From contig OY755039.1 in NCBI GenBank assembly GCA_963576565.1, positions 143,227,369 through 143,291,368 of the forward strand: DNA of 64,000 nucleotides. The letters run 5' to 3'. Under the pieces are notes generated by a model. That model had not been told where the DNA came from. It saw only the letters and a program-made list of their open reading frames with translations, and searched no databases. Positions 7,752 through 16,199 of this stretch are shown piece by piece; position 1 is the stretch's first letter, and each line of letters starts with the position of its first letter. The translations under genes were made by a program, and so were the position numbers. The stretch comes from Aspidapion aeneum (taxonomy: Eukaryota; Arthropoda; Insecta; Coleoptera; Brentidae).

Positions 7752-9524
7752 CCCAAGTAACATTATTCCCACTCAAGGTTTTATTAATTTGGTTCCAAGG
7801 TTATTTAGAGGGTGCTGTTATGGCTTTTAGGATCAATTTGGCTACAAAAAGGTAATTTATATTGCCAATTACCTAAAGAGGTGTTATACAACCAAAAAGT
7901 GTTCTTCTGTTCCTTTTAGATACTTTTGGTTTTATTGATTTCTGATTTATAAAGATGGTCTTATAAAACCCTTTTACCTAAAGTTTTTAAAAAGAAATAA
8001 ATAAAAACTTTGGTCTTTTAGTTTTTTTCATTACTTTAGGTCATAACAAAAGTGTTTTATAATAGAGCTAAAAGGTTACCTTATATCCTATTGTTTTTGT
8101 AGTTTAATAGTAAATATGATTATATAGGCGGCCATATAGAACCTAGTTTCCTTAAGGTTTTTAAGAGTGGTTAATATAAACTTTAAACTTTTGGTTTTTG
8201 CCATTACTTTTAGGCATTTTAAACAGGTTTTATTGGAAGGCTTAAAGGTAAACTTAATTCTTTTGTATTTTTGGTTACCCATAGCTGCATATTAAATATT
8301 ATTTAAATAGGCGGTCATATAAAACTTTGTTTCCTTAAGGGTTCTAACAGAAGTAAATAAATACTTTCGTATTTTAGTTTTTACTAGTAGTAGTACAGAT
8401 TGGTACCTACCTATTGCAAGATTGATTATTTATTATCCTCCTGGGCCTAGATAAGGCCTGTTTAAACGGCCAATATAAGAGGTTTCCCTCCAACCTGCAG
8501 GCACAACGGATATTATTGCACTGGCCCTCCTGATTGTGTGCAAATTGCACGATAAAAAACATTTAAATTTAACACAACAGTTTAAAAAACAAATACAAAA
8601 AATTTAAGTGAGGTTATGTTCACTATGTTTACCTTCTCTTTTTTATTGGTTTCATAAGCGCACTCAAAAATCCTTGTTGCGACAGAGTAACAAATAAAAC
8701 CAAGTGACCACTATAAAACGATAATGGCGTATATAGAATTATTTTAAAAATATTGTAAACAGAAAATATTTATCTAGTCGTTTTAGCAGTGTTTTTTAAC
8801 AATAATTTTACTTTAATTTTGATTTATGTAAACCAAACAGACTTTTTTAATGGTGAATAGTGTAAATTATTTTTATTTTATTTTAAATATTTGTTATTTA
8901 GTTATCAAAAAACTATTAAAAAGCATTTGTCAGCATGCGCGCTTGTTTTGAGAGCTTACTTAACGATTTTATCAGAAAAATAAGTCTGGCAGGCAATTTG
9001 ATGATCCACAAAACGACAAACTCCTCATATATAGGTATATTTTTATGTGATACAAAAATTTTGGGACTCTGACATTTTTGGCAATTTTATGACCTAAATT
9101 TATTTATATAGCCATTGTGAATCTAAAATATCGCTAAAGCTTTTATAGGAAAAATTCTTTACTCTAAAGATATTATGGTATTCAACAGAATTGCCAGGAT
9201 ACCAAATTACCAAATCTAGTTTTATAACAGAATAGAGGACGTTTCTGAGTTGCTTTTAGAACCTGGCATAATAGCTTTAGGCTCTAAAAGGTTCTATACT
9301 GGTGGAACCGCTAGAGGGCGAAGCTAGCGTTTATTTCTTATGGCTTTATAATGAGTTTAATACATAGGTTGCCACCACCAATTGGGGAGTCCCATTTAGG
9401 AGGTCTAAGGGGTATATAAGCGTAATAGGAACGTGCTAGCGACCAAACATTGAAACTAATGGTTTTAAGGAAAGGCGCTGGCAACCTTTTAGCTTCTGCT
9501 ATAAATAAAGAAATGTTACTTGGG
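7752..9524. mobile_element. Non-coding 1.77-kb TIR element, copy A
   Basis: Perfect 13-bp terminal inverted repeats: cccaagtaacatt at 7752-7764 and aatgttacttggg at 9512-9524. The flanks rejoin to ggttactttgccccac, which matches ggttactttgctccac at 7540, so at most 2 bp (TT) were duplicated on insertion. No coding capacity is seen. The interior has imperfect ~165-185-bp internal repeats (landmarks ataaagatggtctt near 7959, ataggcggccat near 8124, ataggcggtcat near 8307). A near-full copy B lies at 12238. Non-autonomous DNA transposon; family unknown to me. Confidence 0.75.
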
Positions 9525-10338
9525 TTTGCCCCACTTTATAAAATATGAAAAAAAAAACATTGGTGTTTTATATGTTGGCGCAAACCACACCCAATATTTA
9601 GTTAGCTTTTCCCCAATTCAAAATGGTGAATAAAAAATTTATTGTTTTTTAAAGTTTTTATTGCATAGAAATCGATAACTGCACTAGACAGCAAATTTTT
9701 CGAGGTCAAATTTTAAAGGAATTTTAAGCTGCACTTCACTCTGGTATTAACTCGAGACGACTAAGCGGGAAACAGCCGCTACCGCGTCTTTAAAAAGTCA
9801 AATTCGCAACGGATAATTCACGCGTGGTGGCGTTGTGGTGCAGGCGCAGATCTTTAATGTAGAATATCTAAGAACTTTTTTTCGCAATGGAGCAAAGTAG
9901 GACCAGGGGGCGCAAAGTGAGTTTTACACTTGACATCACAGATTACTAAGCACAGAAATAGATTGGACACCCCCATGTTAAACTCTTAACACAATTAATG
10001 AAATTTCAACAGCGCCATCCCATAGCTGTTTGTTTGAACTAATTTTTGCGCTCTGCTCCTTGTATATTATTATACAGGTCAGTTAGTTCTCAATTTTTTG
10101 TTGACATTCTTTGTTTTTTGAAAGATAATAAAATTATGTCAAAAAAATGCTTTAATAAATAAGTATGCAATTGTTTTCTTTAATTAAAATACTTAACCTC
10201 AAATAACATTAATTGGGCATGTTTTTGCAACATACGTTTTAAATGTACTCCTCATAAGCATTTCTGATCATATTATCACGTAAAATCAAATTTTAGATTT
10301 TTGGCGCCGTAAATTGTTATTCTGTCCTTATGTGCACC
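9525..10338. other. Intron sequence, no gene recognised
   Basis: Non-coding, A+T-rich. The first bases continue the MITE-like end split by element A; a related end lies near 9885-9905. Nothing else is recognised up to the P-like element's target site. Confidence 0.6.
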
Positions 10339-10539
10339 GCCCAAAATCGCAGCCCACGAGAAAGACCGGCCCGGGCGCGGAAATATCACGTGACCGTAGG
10401 AGTCCCACAAAAAAACGCCTCACGGCCCGCTGTCATTATAAAACATGTGTGTGTTCAGTTTTGGTATGTTTGTTTACGTCGATTTTTTTTTAATTCGGGC
10501 ACGAATTTTATGTGAATTTTATCAAAGTTATTAAAATAA

Positions 10540-10572
10540 CGCAGCCCACGAAAAAGAATGTAGTGGGCTGCG
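10540..10572. mobile_element. 33-bp TIR-only insert, excision-footprint-like
   Basis: Consists of CGCAGCCCACGAAAAAG, five bases and GTGGGCTGCG: the two outer ends of the surrounding P-like family and nothing between. It is flanked by a perfect 9-bp direct repeat, ttaaaataa (10531-10539, 10573-10581). Read as a second element of the same family that excised, leaving its terminal bases. Confidence 0.7.
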
Positions 10573-10689
10573 TTAAAATAATTAATGGCTAATGAGTAAA
10601 TTATAAAGAAAATACCTATAAGATAAACAATGACGCGAACGTGTAATTAGTGTTGTTCTTTGTCGGTCCAACTATAAAACTGAAACCTA

Positions 10690-11435
10690 ATATGTTGCAA
10701 ACGGGAAAGAAGTGGTAAAATATAAGATCTTGGATAAGATTGATCAAGTAATAGACATCCTTAGTGACATTTTCGATAGTGAGAGTGAAAAATGTGTTCA
10801 GTTGTCATTTCTTATTGAACAATTAGGTCTCTTGAAAAGGTAACCTGAAAATCGAAGATATGGTGGATACACTTTAATGTTGGCTTCATCTTTGTTTATC
10901 CAGTCATCCAGTGCATACACGTCAATTTACAATTCTAAGGTAATATGTCTTCCGCACCCTCGCAATATTAAAAAACTGATTTGTAAAATATTGTTAACAG
11001 ATACTAATCTCTCTGGTAGTGTGAAATATTTAAAAAGTAAGATACAGCTTTTAAAAGAACATGAGTTGGTAGTTAACTTACACATTATTGAAATAGATAT
11101 TAAACTTTGTGCTGGGTAATTTTTCAAAAAATTATTGACGACCACTACATTCAGTTCATGGAATGGGAAAACCATCTCACTTATTCACAAAATCACTTGT
11201 TTCTTTTTAATAAATTATTGTGAAATGATTTATATTGAAAAAAATTTTTCAGATAACACTAGCGAATGTTTTTGTGGAGAAAAACTATTGTCAAAGCTTG
11301 AAAAAAATTAGTTTAAGGGCATGTAAAGTTTTTTTAAATAATTTTATTAAAAAGCACAATGATTTAGTGTCTGCTAATAAATCTTTGAATAAGAACTCAA
11401 AGATGATGACAGTCAAAGAAAAATTAAAAAACTAA
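10690..11435 (+). pseudogene. Transposase remnant, P-element/THAP9-like
   Basis: Pieces in different frames. About 10700-10850 encodes KYKILDKIDQVIDILSDIF and SFLIEQLGLLKR, followed by a stop. Then 10862-11119 encodes RRYGGYTLMLASSLFIQSSSAY, NSKVICLPHPRNIKKL and KEHELVVNLHIIEIDIK. This is the order seen in P-like/THAP9 transposases: RYS-like motif, SPxAY, LPHPRNLxKL, and then the first catalytic Asp region, where the Asp appears to be IE here. A later frame (11235-11435) is Lys/Asn-rich and may be another piece or spurious. No THAP zinc finger is seen. Not functional. Confidence 0.55.
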
Positions 11436-11788
11436 AAGCTTAGGTTTGATATGTCCAATTTTGAAAGACTTGTATAGATTTGAAGTTACTAACGATATTA
11501 TGTACCCAATATATGTACCTAAAGATATTAGAGTTCAAATTTTGTATAATTTTTTATTTTATAGATTCAGTTCTTTTCTCCATAATAAACACATATATCA
11601 GCAAAATATTTTTTTCAATTTTTGCCTATAAAAGAACAAAAATTTTTTGTTAATTTATTTAAATTGTGTAAAAACATATAATATATTAAGCAATACAATA
11701 AGAATCTTGGGACTCCTAAGATCACGTGACCGCTGACTTGCTTATAACGCGCCATGACCGGTCTTTATCGTTGGCTGCGGCCCAAAAT

Positions 11789-11886
11789 ATATTTTTTCTC
11801 TTTACTTCTCTCTTACACACATTAAGTACAGCAAGCAGTCTATGAACCCTATAGCTTCTAACCATGCTGTATAACTTTGTGTCCAG
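11789..11886 (+). other. Intron 3' end with splice acceptor
   Basis: Has a T/C-rich tract (ttttttctctttacttctctc, about 11791-11812) some 75 bp before the acceptor TTTGTGTCCAG|G at 11886/11887. The tract is unusually far from the AG; the last 20 bp are only weakly pyrimidine-rich. Confidence 0.7.
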
Positions 11887-12088
11887 GTTATGTGCAAGAT
11901 TCATCCAACGCGCAGCAGTACCCTTTCTGCGCTGTGCGGCGCTCACGCCCATCCTACAGTGCGCTATTATGGCAGCGGCGCTAGACCACAAAGAAGCGAA
12001 CATGTCAGTAATGAAGTTTTTCTACGACCTAATTAATCAAAGTCAGGTCAGCCAAAATGCAGCTAACTTCAAAGAGAGGAGAGACTTG
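11887..12088 (+). CDS. TNPO3: Transportin-3 internal exon, next downstream
   Basis: A 202-bp exon. Its first base completes the Arg codon begun at 7487; it then reads LCARFIQRAAVPFL, TPILQCAIMAAALDHKEANM, SVMKFFYDLI and FKERRDL, ending in phase 0 before GTAAGT. It continues directly from [10 protein letters not shown] of the previous exon, as transportin-3 does (LATRFIQRSP, ILQWAIASTTLDHRDAN, SVMRFLRDLI, ELRKEL). It encodes further HEAT helices of the importin-beta-like import receptor. No frame break is visible. The following coding sequence (GQV-like start expected) was not found before the satellite array. Confidence 0.93.
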
Positions 12089-12237
12089 GTAAGTTGTTTT
12101 TCCTATATTTGTTGTGTAGTACTCTTTACTATAATAAAACTTTTTATGACTATTAGAATCAGGTTTTTTCGCGATATTTTTAAAATGGCACTATGGATTT
12201 TCATGTACACTGCCCAACCTAGTTCAGGCCCTAGGGG
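12089..12237 (+). other. Start of the downstream TNPO3 intron
   Basis: GTAAGT donor at 12089-12094, then non-coding sequence up to TIR element B. Confidence 0.8.
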
Positions 12238-14123
12238 CCCAAGTAACATTATTACCATTCAAGGTTTTATTAATTTGGTTCCTAGGTGATTTAGAGGGTG
12301 CTGTTATGGGTTTTAGAATCAATTTGGCTACATAAAGGTAATTTATATTGCCAATTACCTAAAGGGGTGTTATACAACCAAAAAGTGATTTATAAAGGGA
12401 GTATAATAAAACTGATATTCCTTCTGTTCCTTTTAGATACTTTTGGTTTTATTGATTTCTGATTTATAAAGATGGTCTTATAAAACCATTTTACCTAAAG
12501 TTTTTAAAAAGAAATAAATATAAACTTTGGTCATTTAGTTTTTTTCATTACTTTAGGTCATCATAAAAGTGTTTTATAATAGAGCAAAAGGTTATCTTAT
12601 ATCCTTTTGTTTTTAAAGTTACCAGTAGTTTAAAAGTAAATATGATTAGATAGGCGGCTATATGGGCCTAGTTTCCTTAAGGTTTTTAAGAGTGGTAAAT
12701 ATAAACTTTAGACTTTTATTTTTTGCCATTATTTTAAGGCATTTTAAAAAGGTTTTATAGGAAGGCTTAAAGGTAAACTTAATTCTTTTGTATTTATAGT
12801 TACCCATAGCTGTATATTAAATATTATTTAAATAGGCGGTCTTATAAAACCTTGTTTACTTAAGGGTTCTAACAGAAGTAAGTAAATACTTTCGTGTTTT
12901 ATTTTTTTAGGTATTTCTTCTAAAAATAATAGATATACCTAGGTACAGATTAGTACCTACCTATTGCAAGATTGATTATTTAAAGCCCAATAATTAATAT
13001 TCGTTGAGTTTCCGTCCTCCTGGGTAGGACACCCAGGCCTAGATAAGGCCTGATTAGACGGCCAATATAAGAGGTTGCTCTCCAACCTGCAGGCACAACG
13101 AATATCATTGCACTGGCCCTCTCGATTGTGTCGAAAATGCACGATAAAAAATATTAAGTGTTGAATTATACGCTTTTAAACACACAACGCACAAAAACAA
13201 ATACAAAAAATTTAAGTGAGGTTATGTTGACTATGTTTACTTTGTTCTTTTTTGTTGGTTTCATAAGGGCACTCAAAAATCCTTGTTGCGATACAGTAAC
13301 AAATAAAACCAAGTGACCACTATAAAACCATAATGGCGTATATAAATTTATTTAAACAATATTGTAAAGAGAAAATATTTATCTAGTCGTTTTAGCAGTG
13401 TTTTTTAACAATAATTTTACTTTAATTTTGATTTATGTAAACCAAACAGACTTTTTTAATGGTGAATAGTGTAAATGATTTTTATTTTTATTTTAAATAT
13501 TTGTTATTTTGTTATCAAAAAACTATTAAAAAGCATTCTTGAGCTGGCGCGCTTGTTTTGAGAGCTTTTCAGATACGATTTTATCAGAAAAATAAATCTG
13601 GCAGGCAATTTGATCATCAACAAAACGACAAACTCGGTATATTTTTATGTGATAAAATAGTTTTGGGGCTCTGACATTTTTGGCAATTTTGTGACCTAAA
13701 TAATTTTATATAGCCATTGTGAATCTAAAATATCGCCATAGCTTTTATAGGAAAACTTCTTTACTCTAAAGGTATTATGTTATCCAACAGAATCGCCAGG
13801 ATTCCAAATTACCAAATCTAGTTTTATAATAGGATACAGGACGTTTCTGAGTTGCTTTTAGAACCTGGCATAATAGCTTTAGGCTCTAAAAGGTTCTATA
13901 CTGGTGAAACCGCTAGAGGGCGAAGCTGGACTTTATTTCTGATGGTTTTACAGTGAGTTTAATACGTAGGTTGCCACCACCAATTGGGGAGTCCCATTTA
14001 GGAGGTCTAAGGGGTATATAAGGGTAATGGGAACGTGCTAGCGACCAAACAATGAAACTAATGGTTTTAAGGAAAGGCTGGCAACCTTTTAGCTTCTGCT
14101 ATAAATAAAGAAATGTTGGTGGG
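12238..14123. mobile_element. Non-coding 1.89-kb TIR element, copy B
   Basis: Same family and orientation as the element at 7752-9524, with similarity along nearly the whole length. The left end is the same cccaagtaacatt (12238-12250). The right end is aatgttggtggg (14112-14123), altered or truncated relative to copy A. Extra blocks (for example around 12395-12420 and 12915-13030) account for the greater length. No convincing target duplication. No coding capacity. Confidence 0.72.
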
Positions 14124-14609
14124 TCCGGTACTGCGTTTAATGATAGAAGCAACACACTTGGTATGGATAGACATAAGACTCGCCCGAACATTTTACGAAA
14201 GGGAACCACCCCCCAACCCTGGCAGGAGGTTGGTTCCCCCCTTAAACGTGCTTTTTGACGCTTTTTTGCTAATAACTCGAAAACGGTCAACTTTCCTTTT
14301 TAACCATGTGCCCTAATACTCTAGGCAGTGGTGCACGTTCCATAGGCCTACGAATAAAAAGGGAAAATTGTTTAAAATATGTTTTTTTTATTTTTCTTGT
14401 GGCATTTTGTATCCTTCACACATTGTTTTTTTCAAAAAAGTATTTTTGTTCAAAAACCTATTGTATACAGTTAAATATTTAAGTTAGACATAACTTGTTA
14501 AAGTAGCCGCCTTGAAATGAAAATAAATGTGTTTGTAGAAATCCTCAAATCAAACAAAAATTTTAAACGTTCATTTTTGTAACTCAGTAAATAATACTCA
14601 AGGTGAGTA
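14124..14609. other. Dispersed repeat sequence, unclassified
   Basis: Contains the motif actgcgtttaat...agaagcaac...acttggtatg (14128-14165), which recurs at 16009-16045. G/C-run segments and a cagtggtgcac motif (14327) also recur in altered form near 15745. Probably fragments of one older repeat into which the two inverted-repeat elements inserted. No gene seen. Confidence 0.45.
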
Positions 14610-14621
14610 AAAAATATTTTT

Positions 14622-14905
14622 ACAAAAAAGTTTCACGGGCAAGACCTCAGAGGTAAAGGTAGCTCAAAACTGAGGCAACCCTGACCGAAGCTGCAAATTG
14701 ACAGTTGGTCTCTCCTCAGTAAACACCATATTTCATATTCCTTTTCAGATATCCACATCATCATTTCATCTCCTTCCATTTTATGGTTATGCTCGGGCTG
14801 AATGAAGCCTAATGAGGCAGAAACGCGTCCCCGAGCTACCTTTACCTCTGAGGTCTTGCCCGTGAAACTTTTTTGTAAAAACTTTTTACCTCGTGAACTT
14901 CCTTC
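14622..14905 (+). mobile_element. Short inverted-repeat Penelope-like derivative
   Basis: A perfect 12-bp direct repeat, aaaaatattttt (14610-14621 and 14906-14917), flanks 284 bp. Arms 14622-14665 and 14833-14876 are perfect 44-nt inverted repeats. A one-sided extension of ~29 bp lies at 14877-14905. The layout (variable-length duplication, inverted arms, short extension on one side) matches the larger Penelope-like insertion at 1877-3828. No protein is encoded. Classification rests on structure and on the hammerhead-like motif at 14791-14836. Confidence 0.6.
14791..14836 (+). ncRNA. Hammerhead-ribozyme-like motif
   Basis: GCTCGGG (14791-14797) pairs perfectly with CCCGAGC (14830-14836) as stem I. 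In between: CTGAATGA (consensus CUGAUGA with one extra A), a GCCT/AGGC stem with AATG loop, GAAA (14820-14823), the self-complementary ACGCGT, and C14829, giving a GUC cleavage triplet. A tiny palindromic stem III is typical of the minimal hammerheads in retroelements, which act as dimers. Deviations are the inserted A and an A·A at the base of stem II, so activity is uncertain. Confidence 0.55.
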
Positions 14906-15098
14906 AAAAATATTTTTGATTATTATTAACTTAAAACTTAGTTTTTCGATTTGAATTCATTTAAATTGGGGGGAGGTACACATAGATTTAGTGGGAATAA
15001 GGACACTGTTGTTCTGGTAAATATACGCTTTAATCCATCGGTAACGTTTCGACAATAGTTTTTGTCTTCATCAGACCTTTAGACTAGATCGTACATTG

Positions 15099-15285
15099 CA
15101 GTGGCGTATATAAAGGGCTGGGGGGCCCGCCCCCCCCCCCCCAAGCTAAGATTTTTTTAGATATTTTCCACATATTTCATGAATACAAACATAAAATAAC
15201 ATAAAATACAGCCTCATGGGGTCTTGGCCCCCCCTCCCGAAACTGTCTCGGCCCCCTCCGAAACTTTTTTCTATATACGCCACTA
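15099..15285. mobile_element. hAT-type MITE, 187 bp
   Basis: TIRs CAGTGGCGTATATA / TATATACGCCACTA (one terminal mismatch) with a perfect 8-bp target duplication, gtacattg (15091-15098, 15286-15293). The 8-bp duplication and CAGTG-type end are standard for hAT. The interior contains a run of about 14 C and other G/C homopolymers. Removing it restores the arm of the surrounding inverted repeat exactly. Confidence 0.9.
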
Positions 15286-15443
15286 GTACATTGAAACAAC
15301 AAAAAACAAGAATTTAAGCACATAAGGAAAACAAACGGCACAAAATTGAAAACGAAACCCAACATTAATTTGCTAAACATTTATATTTCCTTATGGGCTT
15401 AAATTCTTGTTTTTTGTTGTTTCAATGTACGATCTAGTCTAAA

Positions 15444-15481
15444 GGTCTGATGAAGACAAAAACTATTGTCGAAACGTTACC
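15444..15481 (+). ncRNA. Hammerhead-like core in the Penelope-like arm
   Basis: GGT (15444-15446), an exact CTGATGA (15447-15453), A, the perfect 5-bp stem GACAA/TTGTC (15455-15459, 15466-15470) with AAACTA loop, GAAA (15471-15474), CGTT, then ACC (15479-15481), which can pair with GGT. Both conserved boxes are intact, but stem I is only 3 bp, so folding alone would be weak. The left arm carries the inverse copy near 15044-15080. Confidence 0.4.
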
Positions 15482-15588
15482 GATGGATTAAAGCGTATAT
15501 TTACCAGAACAACAGTGTCCTTATTCCCACTAAATCTACGTGTTGTTAAATTGCAATGACGTGATAATTTTACCAAATTGGGGGGAGG

Positions 15589-16197
15589 GGGAATCCCCCA
15601 TCTTGCCCCCCTCAAAAGTGATCTTTTACAGTATTTTTCTAATTATTTGCAAACTTTTAACTTGGCCAAAAACAACTTAGTAACAGTTATTGAGGCCGAC
15701 GAAAAGTCCTCTCTAACGATGTATAACACGCCCCCCTTACATCAGTGGCGCACCTTTTATAGGCATTTAAGCATATGAGAAGTGTGGAAAAAACAATATT
15801 TTTTTAATTTTCTTGAATTTTATTGTCCTACATGTCTGGTTTTAAAACTTATTTTTAAAGCTGAAGTTATTTCCTTTCCAACGATGTATATGACTCCCCC
15901 CTCAAGGCAGCGGTAGATCTAGCATAGACGCACCAAAAATAGTCAAATTTGGTATACACTAGAATCTTCATTTAAGACAACCATGTTGGAACAGTACAAA
16001 TACACACACTGCGTTTAATCAGAGAAGCAACAAACTTGGTATGAATATACAGTATACACTCCTTAAAATATAACCAGGAGGAACCATCCGCCCACTCTTG
16101 GTGGGGGCGGGGGTAGTTCGCCCCTAAATGTTTTTTCGACATTTTTTGTTACTTGGTGTATTAAATTTTACCATTTTTGGGGTGTTTATACAAGATT
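15589..16197. other. Unclassified repeat-rich intron sequence
   Basis: Contains G/C homopolymer runs, two similar aacgatgtata...ccccc segments (near 15716 and 15880) and the second copy of the actgcgtttaat motif (16009). Probably remnants of the same dispersed repeat as 14124-14609. No gene. Confidence 0.45.
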
Positions 16198-16199
16198 TA

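Larger units (their letters stand above)
10348..11779 (+). mobile_element. P-superfamily-like DNA transposon, defective
   Basis: The ends CGCAGCCCACGAGAAAGACCGG (10348 on) and its near-complement ending at 11779 form imperfect TIRs of about 65-75 bp, each also containing TCACGTGA-like and aggagtccca blocks. The element is flanked by a perfect 9-bp direct repeat (gcccaaaat at 10339-10347 and 11780-11788); 8 bp is possible if the last G belongs to the element. P elements make 8-bp duplications. Inside are remnants of a transposase. At 1.43 kb it is internally deleted. It sits about 100 bp upstream of the TNPO3 exon at 11887, inside the intron. Confidence 0.75.
14977..15574. mobile_element. Inverted-repeat Penelope-like derivative with nested hAT MITE
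   Basis: Flanked by a perfect 14-bp direct repeat, aaattggggggagg (14963-14976, 15575-15588). The arms (about 14984-15090 continuing at 15294-15331, and about 15384-15538) are inverted copies around a ~50-bp spacer. The right side has a one-sided extension of ~36 bp (15539-15574). Each arm carries ctgatgaagac...cgaaacgtt, as found at Penelope-type 3' ends. It encodes no protein. The left arm is interrupted by a hAT MITE. Confidence 0.7.

Noticed and set aside
8088..8282. 64-codon minus-strand Lys-rich frame in TIR element A
   Set aside because: Arises from the A/T-rich internal repeats and is not preserved in copy B.
9405..9425. TATA-box-like ggggtatataag in TIR element A (also in B near 14010)
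   Set aside because: Good match to a TATA box, but no downstream coding sequence or initiator context; kept as a note only.
10330..10515. 61-codon plus frame at the left end of the P-like element
   Set aside because: Spans the target site and terminal inverted repeat; no transposase motif, and it crosses the element boundary.
12957..13142. 61-codon minus-strand frame in TIR element B
   Set aside because: The corresponding region in copy A is not open in the same way, so no coding constraint.
14099..14316. Overlapping 63- and 67-codon frames on both strands
   Set aside because: Located in the end of TIR element B and a dispersed repeat; compositionally G/C-run driven, no motif, no splice context.
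15578..15778. 66-codon plus frame after the Penelope-like derivative
   Set aside because: Begins in the G-run target duplication and reads repeat sequence; no recognisable domain.
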